Below, one piece after another: positions 7,845 through 16,373 of a DNA stretch of 29,351 bases; within the stretch, counting starts at the first letter, position 1, and every line of letters starts with the position of its first letter. The stretch is from JBIOUF01 sp044866695. GTDB taxonomy: Bacteria; Actinomycetota; Actinomycetes; Propionibacteriales; Nocardioidaceae. The DNA lies in contig JBIOUF010000204.1 of the NCBI GenBank assembly GCA_044866695.1, positions 1 to 29,351 on the forward strand. Direction: 5' to 3'. Under the pieces are notes generated by a model, which saw only the letters and a program-made list of their open reading frames with translations, did not search any database and was not told the origin of the DNA. The translations under genes and the position numbers were made by a program.

Positions 7845-8680
7845 TGTTCCGCTACACGAAGTGGTCGCTGGTTCGCGAGATCCTTGTGATCCTCGCCGCC
7901 TTGGTGATGCTCTCGCCCTTCTACATCCTGATCGTCACCGCGCTGAAGCCGGTGGAGGAGGTTCTCACCACCGGACCCCTTACGCCGTCGCCGAACGCGA
8001 CGCTGGACAACTTCGCCACCATCTTCAGCAACGAGGGCAACTCCAGCCTGGTGACCGGCCTGGTCAACAGCGTCATCATCACCGCAGGCACGATCCTGCT
8101 GCTCATCGGGTTCGGCTCGACCGCGTCCTACGTGCTCAGCCGGCGGCTCGGCAAGCTCAGCACCACCCTGTTCCTCCTGGCCGTGGCCGGGATCGTCGTA
8201 CCGGCGCAGCTGGGCCTGGTGCCCATCTACGTCGCCGCCCGCAACGTCGGACTGGTCGGGAACCGGTGGGGCATGATCGTGATCTACTCGATGATGCTGA
8301 TGCCACTGGCCGTCTTCCTCTACTCCGGGTTCTGCCGAGGCATCCCGCGGGAGTACGAGGAGGCCGCGACCATCGATGGGGCGAGCCGCTGGCAGGTCTT
8401 CGCTCGCGTGGTCTTCCCCCTGCTCGCTCCGGCCACCGGCACCGTGGCGATCATGACCGGCCTGATCGTCTGGAACGACTTCTTCACGCCGCTGGTCTTC
8501 CTCGACGGCACCGACCAGCCCACCCTGCCGGTGGTCATGTACAACTACATCGGCTCGCTGGTCTCGCAGTGGAACTACATCTTCGCGGTGGTGCTCGTCT
8601 CCATGGTGCCCATCCTCGCGTTCTACCTGTTCGCCCAGAAGCGCTTCATCCAAGGCTTCGCCGGCGGCATCAAGAGCTGA
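7844..8680 (+). CDS. CUT1-type sugar ABC transporter permease 2
   Basis: A 278-residue MalG/UgpE-type partner permease. Six membrane segments are evident, beginning with ILVILAALVMLSPFYILIVT, and the EAA loop lies near residue 171 (EYEEAATIDGASRWQVFARV). It ends in the family-typical FAQKRFIQGFAGGIKS. The ATG at 7844 overlaps the stop of permease 1 by one base (TGATG); an in-frame GTG one codon earlier is possible. It completes a binding protein plus two-permease set and lies 57 bases before the first C-deglycosidase gene, which supports import of that enzyme's substrate or its precursor. Confidence 0.95.
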   Translation: MFRYTKWSLVREILVILAALVMLSPFYILIVTALKPVEEVLTTGPLTPSPNATLDNFATIFSNEGNSSLVTGLVNSVIITAGTILLLIGFGSTASYVLSRRLGKLSTTLFLLAVAGIVVPAQLGLVPIYVAARNVGLVGNRWGMIVIYSMMLMPLAVFLYSGFCRGIPREYEEAATIDGASRWQVFARVVFPLLAPATGTVAIMTGLIVWNDFFTPLVFLDGTDQPTLPVVMYNYIGSLVSQWNYIFAVVLVSMVPILAFYLFAQKRFIQGFAGGIKS

Positions 8681-8737
8681 CCCAGCGGCCGGCTCCCTTC
8701 CCCCGCCTTCCTCACCGTCTCGTTCGAAGGACTTCTC

Positions 8738-10210
8738 ATGGCCACATTCGACTCGCTCATCGACGACCACAGCCTCCTCGCCCACCCCGAGGGCGTGGCG
8801 CTGCGCCTCGGCCTGCCGTGGTACCGCAGCCTGTGGCTGTCCGCCGTCAACGGCGTCGCCTTGACTCTGGACGGCACGGCGGTGCCGACCGAGCGGCTGA
8901 GCTTCGAGCTCGGTGGCATCGCATACTCCATCGAGGAGCTGCGGGACCAGGCCGAGACGCTGTGGTTCCTGCAGGACAAGGCGCTTCTCGTCGCCAAGCT
9001 CGACCAGCCGATCCCGGCCGGCACGAGCGTGCACGTCAGGGTGACCAGCGACCTGAGCATCGTCTACATGCAGATCAAGCCTCAGCTGTACGTCCCCAAC
9101 GTGGTCACGATGGAGCGAGACCTCATCGTGCAGGAGCACGCCCCCACCGCTGTCACCGCCACACCGGTACAGGCGGCCGACCACCCGGGCCCGGTCCCCG
9201 CCGACGACGCGCTCCCCTTCAAGCTCGGGCTCACGCTGTACTCCGCGACCGCGGAATGGGCCGCCGGGGAGTACGACATGGCCAGCCTCCTGGACCGGGT
9301 CGCCGTGCTCGGCGTCGGCCCCGGCATCGAGATCGTCGCCTCCCAGACCCTCCGCACCTACCCCGACGTCGACGACGAGTTCGAGCGCACCTGGCGCGAC
9401 GCGTTCGACCGGCACGGCTTCGAGGCCAGCTCCTTCGGCGCGAACCTCGACATGGGCCGTCGCCGGGACCGCGACATGACGGAGGACGAGGAGTTCGAGT
9501 TCACCGAGCGGTTGTTCCGCTCGGCCAAGCGGCTCGGCTTCCCCCTGGTCCGGATCCAGAGTGCGAAGGAGGGGCTGCTCCGACGACTCGTTCCGTTGGC
9601 CGAGGAGCTCGAGCTCAAGATGGCCTACGAGATTCACGCGCCGCACGGCCCCAACACGGAGGTGATCCGGAAGGTCCGCGACGTGTACGCCGAGGTCGAC
9701 TCGCCGCTGCTCGGCTTCGTCGCCGACTTCTCCTCGACCATGAAGGGGATGGCTCCGACGCTGCTGCGCGCCGTACGCCGGATGGGGCTCGACGACCAGG
9801 CTGTCGCGACCATGCAAGAGATCTGGCGCACCGACGCGCCGATGCACGAGCGGAACGAGGAGTTCCTCGCCTACCTGCGGGGCCGCGGCATCGACCCGGG
9901 CACCCTGGGGCCGTTCCAGCGGCTGGCGTTCAACATGCAGGGCAACGTGCCGGCCGAGGACTGGCTCGACATCATGCCGCAGATTCTGCACGTGCACGCG
10001 AAGTTCTACGACATCGACGAGGACGGTGACGAGCCGGCCATCGACTACCCCGCGCTGACGCGGATCTTCGCCGGGGGCGGCTATCGCGGCTTCTTCTCCA
10101 GCGAGTGGGAGGGACACGCGTTCGCGGCCAAGGGCGAGGTCGACCCGCTGCTCCTCGTCCGCCGGCAGCACGACCTGATCCGTCGCTCGGCGGCCGGCCT
10201 CGCCGGCTGA
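8738..10210 (+). CDS. single-chain C-glycoside deglycosidase, beta-alpha fusion (1)
   Basis: A 490-residue fusion. Residues 1-130 form a beta-sandwich like the small beta subunit of C-deglycosidases (DUF6379): LGLPWYRSLWLSAVNGVALT, LDGTAVPTERLSFE, and DLSIVYMQIKPQLYVPN. A Pro/Ala-rich linker (about 131-158) leads into a xylose-isomerase-like TIM barrel resembling the alpha subunit. Probable metal ligands are E298 (YEIHAPHGP), D330 (VADFSS), H418 or H420 (HVHAKFYD) and E456 (SSEWEG). Characterised enzymes of this class (DgpBC, CarBC, DfgAB) use two polypeptides and cleave the C-C bond of 3-keto C-glycosides. The start ATG has GAAGGA upstream. Function by family is likely; the aglycone and sugar are unknown. 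Confidence 0.85.
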   Translation: MATFDSLIDDHSLLAHPEGVALRLGLPWYRSLWLSAVNGVALTLDGTAVPTERLSFELGGIAYSIEELRDQAETLWFLQDKALLVAKLDQPIPAGTSVHVRVTSDLSIVYMQIKPQLYVPNVVTMERDLIVQEHAPTAVTATPVQAADHPGPVPADDALPFKLGLTLYSATAEWAAGEYDMASLLDRVAVLGVGPGIEIVASQTLRTYPDVDDEFERTWRDAFDRHGFEASSFGANLDMGRRRDRDMTEDEEFEFTERLFRSAKRLGFPLVRIQSAKEGLLRRLVPLAEELELKMAYEIHAPHGPNTEVIRKVRDVYAEVDSPLLGFVADFSSTMKGMAPTLLRAVRRMGLDDQAVATMQEIWRTDAPMHERNEEFLAYLRGRGIDPGTLGPFQRLAFNMQGNVPAEDWLDIMPQILHVHAKFYDIDEDGDEPAIDYPALTRIFAGGGYRGFFSSEWEGHAFAAKGEVDPLLLVRRQHDLIRRSAAGLAG

Positions 10211-10232
10211 GACGCACCTCTCGAGGAGACCC

Positions 10233-10301
10233 ATGAGCACACGTCGCGCTCGTCCACGCACCAGCGTGGCAGAGCCATGCGCCGAAGGAGCCGCCCCATG
10301 A
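10233..10301 (+). CDS. candidate 22-residue leader peptide
   Basis: A tiny frame starts at ATG 10233 with an excellent ribosome site (GAGGAG at 10223-10228) and ends in a TGA that overlaps the next gene's ATG (ATGA at 10298-10301). The peptide is Arg-rich at the start (MSTRRARPRTSV) and has one Cys near the end. Its own strong site and exact stop-start overlap suggest translational coupling to the thioredoxin-like gene. I recognise no family, and it could be fortuitous; the downstream gene also has its own AAGGAG. Confidence 0.4.
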   Translation: MSTRRARPRTSVAEPCAEGAAP

Positions 10302-11182
10302 CCAGTCGTCGCCTCGGCGTGGGGGACCGGGCGCCGGTCTTCGAGCTGCCGGACACCGCTGGCTCGCCGGCCAGGCTCGACCCGCCGGAGCACGCCGCCA
10401 CGGTCGTCGTCTTCACCGCCAACGGCTGCCCCTACGCCCGCGCGTGGCACGGCCGGCTGCAGGCGGTCGCGCGCGACTATGCCGACCGCGATGTGGTGGT
10501 CCTGCAGATCGTCAGCAACGACGAGACCCACCATCCGGAGGACTCTGCCGGGGCGATGGCCGCCCGCGTCGCGGCCGGAGAGCTGGCCGGACCGTTCCTG
10601 CGTGACGCCGAGCAGTCCGCGGCCCGCGGGTACGGGGCCACAGCCACTCCCGAGGTCTTCGTGGTCGACCACGAGGGGATCGTCCGTTACCACGGCGCGC
10701 CCGACGCCGACCACGACGACCCGGCACAGGACGCCCGCTGGCTGCGGGACGCCCTCGACGACGTGCTCGCCGGCCGCGAGGTCGCCCGACCTGCGACCTC
10801 ACCCTCCGGATGCTCGGTCAAGTGGCGGGTCGAGCTGCTGTGGTGGGAGGGCTGTCCGACGCACGGCGAGGCGGAGGAACTGCTCACCAAGACCCTGGCC
10901 GACCTCGGCCGTGGCGAGGTGCCCGTCGTACGCCGTGAGATTCGGTCCCGCGACGACGCCCACCAACGAGGCTTCCCGGGCTCCCCGACGTTCGCCGTCG
11001 GTGGCGCGGACCTGTTCCCCACGGACGCGGCGCCGGCGCTCACCTGCCGGACCTACACCCGGCTCGACGGCCGGCTCTCACCGCTGCCCGGCGCCGAGGA
11101 CCTGGCCACGCGGCTGCGGGACGCCCTGGCCCGTCCGTGGGACCTGCCGGGCTGGACCGACCCTCGAAGGAGCACCCGATGA
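10298..11182 (+). CDS. two-domain thioredoxin-like (redoxin) protein
   Basis: A 294-residue cytoplasmic protein with two thioredoxin-fold halves. Residues 1-165 resemble the AhpC/TlpA-like redoxin family that carries a single-cysteine CPY motif: GDRAPVFELPDT, then VVFTANGCPYARAWHGRL, then ATPEVFVVDHEGIVRYHG. The linker has GCSVKW, a motif seen near the end of such proteins. Residues 180-294 begin VELLWWEGCPTHGEAEELL, a second redox-like fold with one cysteine in GCP. The start ATG 10298 follows AAGGAG; an earlier in-frame ATG (10277) lacks a site. The stop overlaps the next ATG (ATGA). Its presence inside a C-deglycosidase operon is unexpected; a redox or chaperone role is speculation. Confidence 0.85.
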   Translation: MTSRRLGVGDRAPVFELPDTAGSPARLDPPEHAATVVVFTANGCPYARAWHGRLQAVARDYADRDVVVLQIVSNDETHHPEDSAGAMAARVAAGELAGPFLRDAEQSAARGYGATATPEVFVVDHEGIVRYHGAPDADHDDPAQDARWLRDALDDVLAGREVARPATSPSGCSVKWRVELLWWEGCPTHGEAEELLTKTLADLGRGEVPVVRREIRSRDDAHQRGFPGSPTFAVGGADLFPTDAAPALTCRTYTRLDGRLSPLPGAEDLATRLRDALARPWDLPGWTDPRRSTR

Positions 11183-12201
11183 GTCACAGCATCAAGCGGG
11201 GCGTCAGCCTTTACTCGTTCCAGGAGGAGTACTTCCTCCGCACCATGACAGTGGAGGACTGCATCCGCGTCGCCGGCGAGATCGGCGCGAAGGGGATCGA
11301 GATCATCCCCGAGCAGTCGATACCCGGCTTCCCCCACCTGACCGACGAGTTCGTCGAGTCCTGGTTCGGCTGGATGCAGACATACGGCACCACGCCGGTG
11401 GCGACCGACCTGTTCATCGACACCAAGCTCTATCCCCACCGCTGGCTGACGCTGGAGGAGCAGGTCGCCTCCGTCCACCGCGACATCGACATCGCGGTGC
11501 GGCTGGGGGCGGGGGTCATCCGCGCCATCATCAACACCTCCCCCGAGGTCATGGAGGGCGCGGCGCCCTACGCCGAGGAGAAGGCCGTCCGGCTGCTGCT
11601 GGAGGTGCACGCGCCGTTCCACTACGAGCACCCCTGGATCGTGCAGCACCTCGAGGTCATGCACCGGACCGGTTCACCGGCTCTCGGCCTCATGCCGGAC
11701 ATGGGGACCTTCGTGAGGCGATTCCCGCGAGTCGTCAGCGAGCGGGCGCTTCGCGACGGCGCGAACCCTGATCTTGTCGATCTGATCGTCAAGACGTACG
11801 ACGACCAGGGCGACACGCACGCGCTCGCCGACATCGTGCACTACCGCGGCGGCGGCCCCTTGGAGCTCGGCCTGGCGCGACAGGCGACGCACTACATCTG
11901 GATCGACCCGAAGACGATGCTCGAGCACATGCCGCTCATCGGGCACATCCAGGCCAAGTTCTACGAGATGCTCGAAGACGAGTCGGAGTACTCCATCCCG
12001 TACGACGAGATCGTCCCCGTCCTCCTCGAGGGCGGCTTCGACGGCTACCTCTCCAGCGAGTACGAGGGCAACCGTCACATCCAGGACGCCTACGAGGTGG
12101 ACAGCGTCGAGCAGGTCCGCCGGCAGCACGCCATGTTCGCCCGCCTGCTGGGCGAGCCCGACAGCAGCACCCTCAGCGGCACCACCGACGGGAGGAGCTG
12201 A
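11179..12201 (+). CDS. C-glycoside deglycosidase alpha subunit (TIM barrel)
   Basis: A 340-residue xylose-isomerase-like TIM barrel of the DgpC/CarC alpha-subunit kind. It opens with GVSLYSFQEEYFLRTMTVED and GAKGIEIIPEQSIPGFP. Probable divalent-metal ligands are E142 (LEVHAPFH), D174 (LMPDMG), H256 (IGHIQAKFYE) and E294 (LSSEYEG). In characterised relatives this subunit holds the metal and catalyses C-C bond cleavage of the 3-keto C-glycoside together with the beta subunit. The ATG at 11179 overlaps the stop of the redoxin gene (ATGA). The beta subunit gene follows at once, separated by one base, as expected for an obligate heteromer. Substrate range unknown. Confidence 0.88.
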   Translation: MSHSIKRGVSLYSFQEEYFLRTMTVEDCIRVAGEIGAKGIEIIPEQSIPGFPHLTDEFVESWFGWMQTYGTTPVATDLFIDTKLYPHRWLTLEEQVASVHRDIDIAVRLGAGVIRAIINTSPEVMEGAAPYAEEKAVRLLLEVHAPFHYEHPWIVQHLEVMHRTGSPALGLMPDMGTFVRRFPRVVSERALRDGANPDLVDLIVKTYDDQGDTHALADIVHYRGGGPLELGLARQATHYIWIDPKTMLEHMPLIGHIQAKFYEMLEDESEYSIPYDEIVPVLLEGGFDGYLSSEYEGNRHIQDAYEVDSVEQVRRQHAMFARLLGEPDSSTLSGTTDGRS

Positions 12202-12202
12202 C

Positions 12203-12589
12203 ATGTTCGACAAGTACATCGTCTGCGAGGACAGCCTCCGCGCTCGTGACGACGGCCGCCCGGGCGGCGTGCTCGAGGTGCGGATGCCCTACTACCGGGG
12301 GTTGACGCTGTCGATGGTGGAGGCGGTCGACCTGACCATCGACGGCAGCCCTGTGCCCGCGGACCGCACCACCTTCACCGTGCACGGCAACACCTACACC
12401 TTCGAGCGGCTTCCGGCGGTCACCGACGACCGGTGGGAGATGGGAGAGCGCGCCGAGCTGGCCTTCGAGACCGACGAGCCGCTGGCGCCCGGGGACCACG
12501 TGGTGGCCGTCGCGGTACGCCTGCGCATCTCTTACATGCCGGTGCCCGGCGGAGGCCGTGACAGCAAGCGGCTCACGTTCGTGGCGTAG
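12203..12589 (+). CDS. C-glycoside deglycosidase beta subunit (DUF6379)
   Basis: A 128-residue beta-rich protein of the DUF6379 family, the small subunit of C-deglycosidases. Recognisable strands are LEVRMPYYRGLTLSMVEAVD, LTIDGSPVPADRTTFTVHG, and AVRLRISYMPVPGGG; the same pattern occurs in the N-terminal domains of the fused enzymes at 8738 and 15072. The ATG has GGAGGAG upstream and lies one base after the alpha-subunit stop, so the two are translated together. In known complexes this subunit contacts and completes the active site of the alpha barrel. Assignment by pattern and by neighbour is strong. Confidence 0.88.
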   Translation: MFDKYIVCEDSLRARDDGRPGGVLEVRMPYYRGLTLSMVEAVDLTIDGSPVPADRTTFTVHGNTYTFERLPAVTDDRWEMGERAELAFETDEPLAPGDHVVAVAVRLRISYMPVPGGGRDSKRLTFVA

Positions 12590-12600
12590 GAGGAGAGCCC

Positions 12601-13572
12601 GTGCCCGTCCATCCGCAGATCGCTGCCCGGTTCCACCACCTGGACGGGCTGACGTCGGTCCGCGAGGCCTACGCGACTCCCGCAGGCCACGCGCAGATCC
12701 GCGCGTTCGAGACCTGGGAGCCCGAGGCGGGGCCGCCCGTGGTCGACGTGCGCGAGGACACCGCGCCAGGCCCGCACGGTCCCGTCCCGGTGCGGATCTA
12801 CGAGCCCGCCGCGGGCGGATCGAACCATCCCGGCGTGGTCTGGCTGCACGGCGGCGGGTTCGTCGGCGGCGACCTGGACATGCGGGAGGCCGACTGGACC
12901 GCGCGCGAGGTCTGCGCCAGGGCCGGCGCGGTCGTGGTGAGCGTCGACTACCGGCTCGCCGTCGACGGGGTCTGCTACCCGGTGCCTCACGACGACACCG
13001 TGGCCGCGGTCTCCTGGGTCCGGGACAACGCCGCCACCTTGGGCATCGACGGGACGCGCCTCGCGATCGGCGGTGCCAGCGCCGGCGCGAACCTCACCGC
13101 CGGCGCCGCGCTCAAGCTGCGGGACCGCGACGCGTGGCTGCCCGCGGCGTTGGTGTTCGTCTACGGCGTCGCCCACGCGGTGCTACCGCCGGCATCACCG
13201 GGGCTGGCGGCTGCGCTCACCGAGCTCCCGTCGCTGCTCGCGCCGGCGGCGGGCAGGGACGACGACTTCCTGAGCGTCAACTACCTCGGCGGGCCGCTCA
13301 GCTCCGCGGACGGCTACGCGATGCCCGCTGCGGCCGCGCTCGACGGGCTCTGTCCGACCCTCGTCGTCAACGCCGAGTACGACCGCCTCCGCGCCTCCGG
13401 CGAGGCGTTCGCTGCTGCGCTCGCACTCGCCGGCGTCGACGTACGCCAGGTTCTAGTCCGCGGTGTCCTGCACGGGTTCCTGAACCAGCCGGCCGAGCTC
13501 GAGCCCGTCGGTCAGGCTCTCGACCTCATCGCCGAGGTCGTGGCCGGCGAACGCGTGGCGGTGACCCGGTGA
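12601..13572 (+). CDS. alpha/beta hydrolase, hormone-sensitive-lipase family
   Basis: A 323-residue cytoplasmic esterase-type alpha/beta hydrolase. The HGGG oxyanion motif starts at H83 (WLHGGGFVGGD), the nucleophile is S160 in GGASAGAN, and the remaining triad members are D261 (NAEYDRLR) and H291 (VLHGFLN). All are correctly spaced for the HSL family. Translation starts at GTG 12601 after GGAGGAGAG, 11 bases after the beta-subunit gene. The stop TGA overlaps the GTG of the GH43 gene (GTGA). A role in removing acetyl, malonyl or other ester groups from plant glycosides before cleavage is a reasonable inference; the acyl specificity cannot be read. Confidence 0.92.
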   Translation: MPVHPQIAARFHHLDGLTSVREAYATPAGHAQIRAFETWEPEAGPPVVDVREDTAPGPHGPVPVRIYEPAAGGSNHPGVVWLHGGGFVGGDLDMREADWTAREVCARAGAVVVSVDYRLAVDGVCYPVPHDDTVAAVSWVRDNAATLGIDGTRLAIGGASAGANLTAGAALKLRDRDAWLPAALVFVYGVAHAVLPPASPGLAAALTELPSLLAPAAGRDDDFLSVNYLGGPLSSADGYAMPAAAALDGLCPTLVVNAEYDRLRASGEAFAAALALAGVDVRQVLVRGVLHGFLNQPAELEPVGQALDLIAEVVAGERVAVTR

Positions 13573-15068
13573 GTCAGCAGACCACTCAGCGACCGGTGAT
13601 CCCCGGCTTCCACCCTGACCCGAGCGTGTGCCGGGTCGGGACGGACTACTTTCTTGTCAACTCGACCTTCGAGTACGCGCCCGGCGTGCCGGTGTTCCGC
13701 TCGACCGACCTGAGGTCATGGGAGCAGGTCGGCCACGCGCTCGACCGCCCCGCACAGCTGGACGTGTCAGCGGCCGGTGGGTCCGGGGGGATCATGGCGC
13801 CGACCCTGCGTCACCACGCCGGTCGCTTCTGGCTGATCACGACGAACTGGTCCGACGACGGCGGCCAGCTCATCGTGCAGGCGGAGGACCCAGCCGGTCC
13901 GTGGTCGGACCCGGTGCGCATCCCCTCGGCCATGGGCATCGACCCCGACCTGACCTGGACCGACGACGGCAGCTGCCTGATGACGTACGCCGGCTTCGGC
14001 CCCACAGGCGGCGAGGGCATCGTCCAGTCGGCCATCGACCCGGAGACGGGGTCCGTGCTCACCGAGCGGCGCTGGCTGTGGTCCGGGACGGGCGGCAAGT
14101 TCCCCGAGGGCCCGCACCTCTACCGGGCTGGTGGGTGGTGGTACCTGCTCATCGCCGAGGGCGGCACCGAGCGTGGGCATGCGGTGACGATCGCCCGCTC
14201 GCGCTCGCCGTACGGGCCGTTCGAAGGCAACCCGGCAAACCCGATCCTCACCCGCCGGGGCACCGACGAGCCGGTGCAGAGCACCGGGCACGCCGACCTC
14301 GTCGAGGGACCGGACGGCGACTGGACGCTGGTCTACCACGGCGTCCGGGCGCGGGGCTCCAGCCCGGAGTGGCACGTGCTCGGACGGGAGACGTTCGCCG
14401 ACCGGGTGGCCTGGGAGGACGGCTGGCCGGTGCTCACGGAGCACGTCGAGCCCGCCCTACCAGCCGGCGACGTGTTCCGCGAGTCGCTGACCGGTCCGGA
14501 CCTGCCGGCCGCGTGGGTCGCCGCGTGCGCGTTCCCGTCCGAGGTCGCCTCCTACGCCGAGAGCGCCTGGTCGGTGCGAGGGCCCGCGTTCCTCGGCCGC
14601 CGGCAGGAGCACCTGCACGCACGCGTGCAGGCGAGGCTGGAGGTCCGCGGCCTCGGAGGGCTCTCGGTGCGGATCGACCCGCGGCACGCTCTCGACCTCG
14701 AGTGCTCGGGAGACCGCGTGCGCGCGGTGTGGGCCGTGGGCGACGCACGCCACGTGTTGGGCGAGCGGGCGGTCGGCGGCGAGGCGGTCCTGGAGCTGCG
14801 CATGGAGCCCGCGCCCGGGGTGGGGTGGGAACCCCGCGGACCCGACCGGGTGGTCGCGGGGGTCGTGGTGCCGGACGGCTTCGTCGAGCTGGGCAACGTC
14901 GACGGCCGCTACCTCTCGACCGAGGTCGCCGGCGGCATGACCGGCCGGATGGTCGGCATCGCGTGCGCACGGGGGCACGTGGTCGTCCGCTCCTTCGACT
15001 ACTGCGGGTCCGACGACCCCGACGCGATCGACTATGAGGCCATCACAGGGACCACGGGAAAGGACTGA
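13569..15068 (+). CDS. GH43 family glycoside hydrolase (xylosidase/arabinofuranosidase type)
   Basis: A 499-residue GH43 enzyme with a five-bladed propeller followed by a beta-sandwich. Catalytic carboxylates fit the family: D17 in GFHPDPSVCRVG (base), D125 in GIDPDLTWTDDG (modulator) and E180 in FPEGPHLY (acid). Residues from about 310 onward resemble the C-terminal beta-sandwich common in GH43 beta-xylosidases (GH43_C2 type). The start is GTG 13569, which overlaps the esterase stop (GTGA). No signal peptide is present. It would act inside the cell on xylosyl or arabinosyl groups; C-arabinosyl and O-pentosyl flavones are possible natural targets. Family certain, exact substrate uncertain. 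Confidence 0.92.
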   Translation: MSQQTTQRPVIPGFHPDPSVCRVGTDYFLVNSTFEYAPGVPVFRSTDLRSWEQVGHALDRPAQLDVSAAGGSGGIMAPTLRHHAGRFWLITTNWSDDGGQLIVQAEDPAGPWSDPVRIPSAMGIDPDLTWTDDGSCLMTYAGFGPTGGEGIVQSAIDPETGSVLTERRWLWSGTGGKFPEGPHLYRAGGWWYLLIAEGGTERGHAVTIARSRSPYGPFEGNPANPILTRRGTDEPVQSTGHADLVEGPDGDWTLVYHGVRARGSSPEWHVLGRETFADRVAWEDGWPVLTEHVEPALPAGDVFRESLTGPDLPAAWVAACAFPSEVASYAESAWSVRGPAFLGRRQEHLHARVQARLEVRGLGGLSVRIDPRHALDLECSGDRVRAVWAVGDARHVLGERAVGGEAVLELRMEPAPGVGWEPRGPDRVVAGVVVPDGFVELGNVDGRYLSTEVAGGMTGRMVGIACARGHVVVRSFDYCGSDDPDAIDYEAITGTTGKD

Positions 15069-15071
15069 CGC

Positions 15072-16373
15072 ATGCTCGACTTCGCCATCATCCAGGGACG
15101 TGGGTTCCGCAACGTGTCGGAGGACGGTCGGGTCACCGGCTTCCAGTTCCTCCTGCGCAACCCCAACTACCGCGGGACCGCCGCCAGCCTGCTCGACGGC
15201 ATCGAGGTCACCGTGGACGGGGAGCGGGTTCCCGACCACGTCCCGTTGTGGACTCTGCAGGGCAGGACCTTCACCACCGACGAGCTGCGTACGTCGACCG
15301 ACGTGCGGTGGCAGCTCGACGAGCCGGCGACGATCACCGTGCCCAGGCCCGGTGGCCTGGCCGTCGGCGTACACCGCCTTGAGGTCGTAGTGCACCTACG
15401 CCGGTCCTACTTCCCACCGCCGATTGCCCGCACTCCGTTCACGGTGACGGGCACGGGCGTGATCGTGCCCGAGGTTCCCGAGGGAGGCCTGCGGTACGGC
15501 GTCTCGACGTACAGCTACACCGGTGACATCTACACCTCGATGACGCTCGAGGACGTCTTCGCGGACATCGCCGACCTCGGTGCCACCGGGATCGAGATCC
15601 TCGGCGAGGGGAACGTCCCCGGCTACCCGTCCCCGGACCCGGCCTGGATCGACAGCTGGCACGGGCTGCTGGAGGCGTACGGCCTCACCGCCACCAACTA
15701 CGGGTCGTGGGTGGACACCACGCGGTGGCGGGACCGGGACCTGACAGCAGAGGAGGGAGCCGAGCAGATCCGCCTGGATCTGCGACTCGCGAGCCGGCTC
15801 GGCTTCACCTCGGTGCGGCCCAAGTTCGGCGTGACATCCTGGGAGCTCGACCCGCACCCGATCTGGGAGGAGGCGGTCGAGCGCTCCCTGGACCTGGCCG
15901 CCGAGCTGGACATCGTGATCTGCCCGGAGATCCACGCTCCGACGCCGATCAAGCATCCGGTGACGCAGGGGTACGTCGACTTCATCGAACGCACTGGCAC
16001 CGAGCACTTCAAGCTGCTCATCGACACCGGCATCTTCCAGACGGCGGTCGTCCGCGAGTCCGCGGAGGAGATCGAGGGAGATGACGACGAGGACGTGCCC
16101 GCGCCGATGCGACCGCTGCGTGTGCCGATGTCCGACCTGGCCGAGGTGCTGCCACACACGCACTTCATCCAGACGAAGTTCTTCGAGATCGCCTCCGTCG
16201 ACGGGGACCTGCGCGACCTGCACGTCCCGTGGGCCGACATCGTCCCCACGCTCCTCGAGGCCGGCTGGTCGGGCTGGTTGTCCAGTGAGTACGAGGGCCG
16301 CCGCGAGCCGTACCGCGGGCGCGACCAGGTGCGGCGACAGCACGCGCTGCTGCGGTCGCTGCAGTCGGCGTGA
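15072..16373 (+). CDS. single-chain C-glycoside deglycosidase, beta-alpha fusion (2)
   Basis: A 433-residue second fusion. The N-terminal 125 residues match the beta-subunit pattern (FQFLLRNPNYRGTAASLLDG, TVDGERVPDHVPLWTLQGR, VVVHLRRSYFPPP). After a short linker (FTVTGTGVIVPEVPEGG) the TIM barrel starts at about residue 140 (LRYGVSTYSYTGDIYTSMTL). Probable metal ligands are E286 (PEIHAPTP), D318 (LIDTGIF), H364 (THFIQTKF) and E406 (SSEYEG). The linker is shorter than in the 8738 fusion, and the beta domain carries the ASLLDGIEVTVDG turn seen in the stand-alone beta protein. An acidic insertion (EGDDDEDVPAPM) lies around residues 335-346. AAAGGACTG precedes the ATG. The gene overlaps the GH3 gene start. 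Confidence 0.85.
   Translation: MLDFAIIQGRGFRNVSEDGRVTGFQFLLRNPNYRGTAASLLDGIEVTVDGERVPDHVPLWTLQGRTFTTDELRTSTDVRWQLDEPATITVPRPGGLAVGVHRLEVVVHLRRSYFPPPIARTPFTVTGTGVIVPEVPEGGLRYGVSTYSYTGDIYTSMTLEDVFADIADLGATGIEILGEGNVPGYPSPDPAWIDSWHGLLEAYGLTATNYGSWVDTTRWRDRDLTAEEGAEQIRLDLRLASRLGFTSVRPKFGVTSWELDPHPIWEEAVERSLDLAAELDIVICPEIHAPTPIKHPVTQGYVDFIERTGTEHFKLLIDTGIFQTAVVRESAEEIEGDDDEDVPAPMRPLRVPMSDLAEVLPHTHFIQTKFFEIASVDGDLRDLHVPWADIVPTLLEAGWSGWLSSEYEGRREPYRGRDQVRRQHALLRSLQSA

Noticed and set aside
5580..8680. Expectation of an ATP-binding subunit beside the transporter
   Set aside because: No Walker A/LSGGQ protein exists in the window; CUT1 systems in actinobacteria often use a shared ATPase, so its absence was not treated as a defect.
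10277..10297. Earlier ATG for the redoxin gene
   Set aside because: No ribosome site before it, whereas ATG 10298 follows AAGGAG at proper spacing.
7814..10714. Very long open frame (about 966 codons) on the minus strand opposite permease 2 and the first fused C-deglycosidase
   Set aside because: Its translation is Arg/Val/Gly/Asp-rich with no family pattern; the plus strand has well-recognised proteins. Long antisense frames are expected at this GC content.
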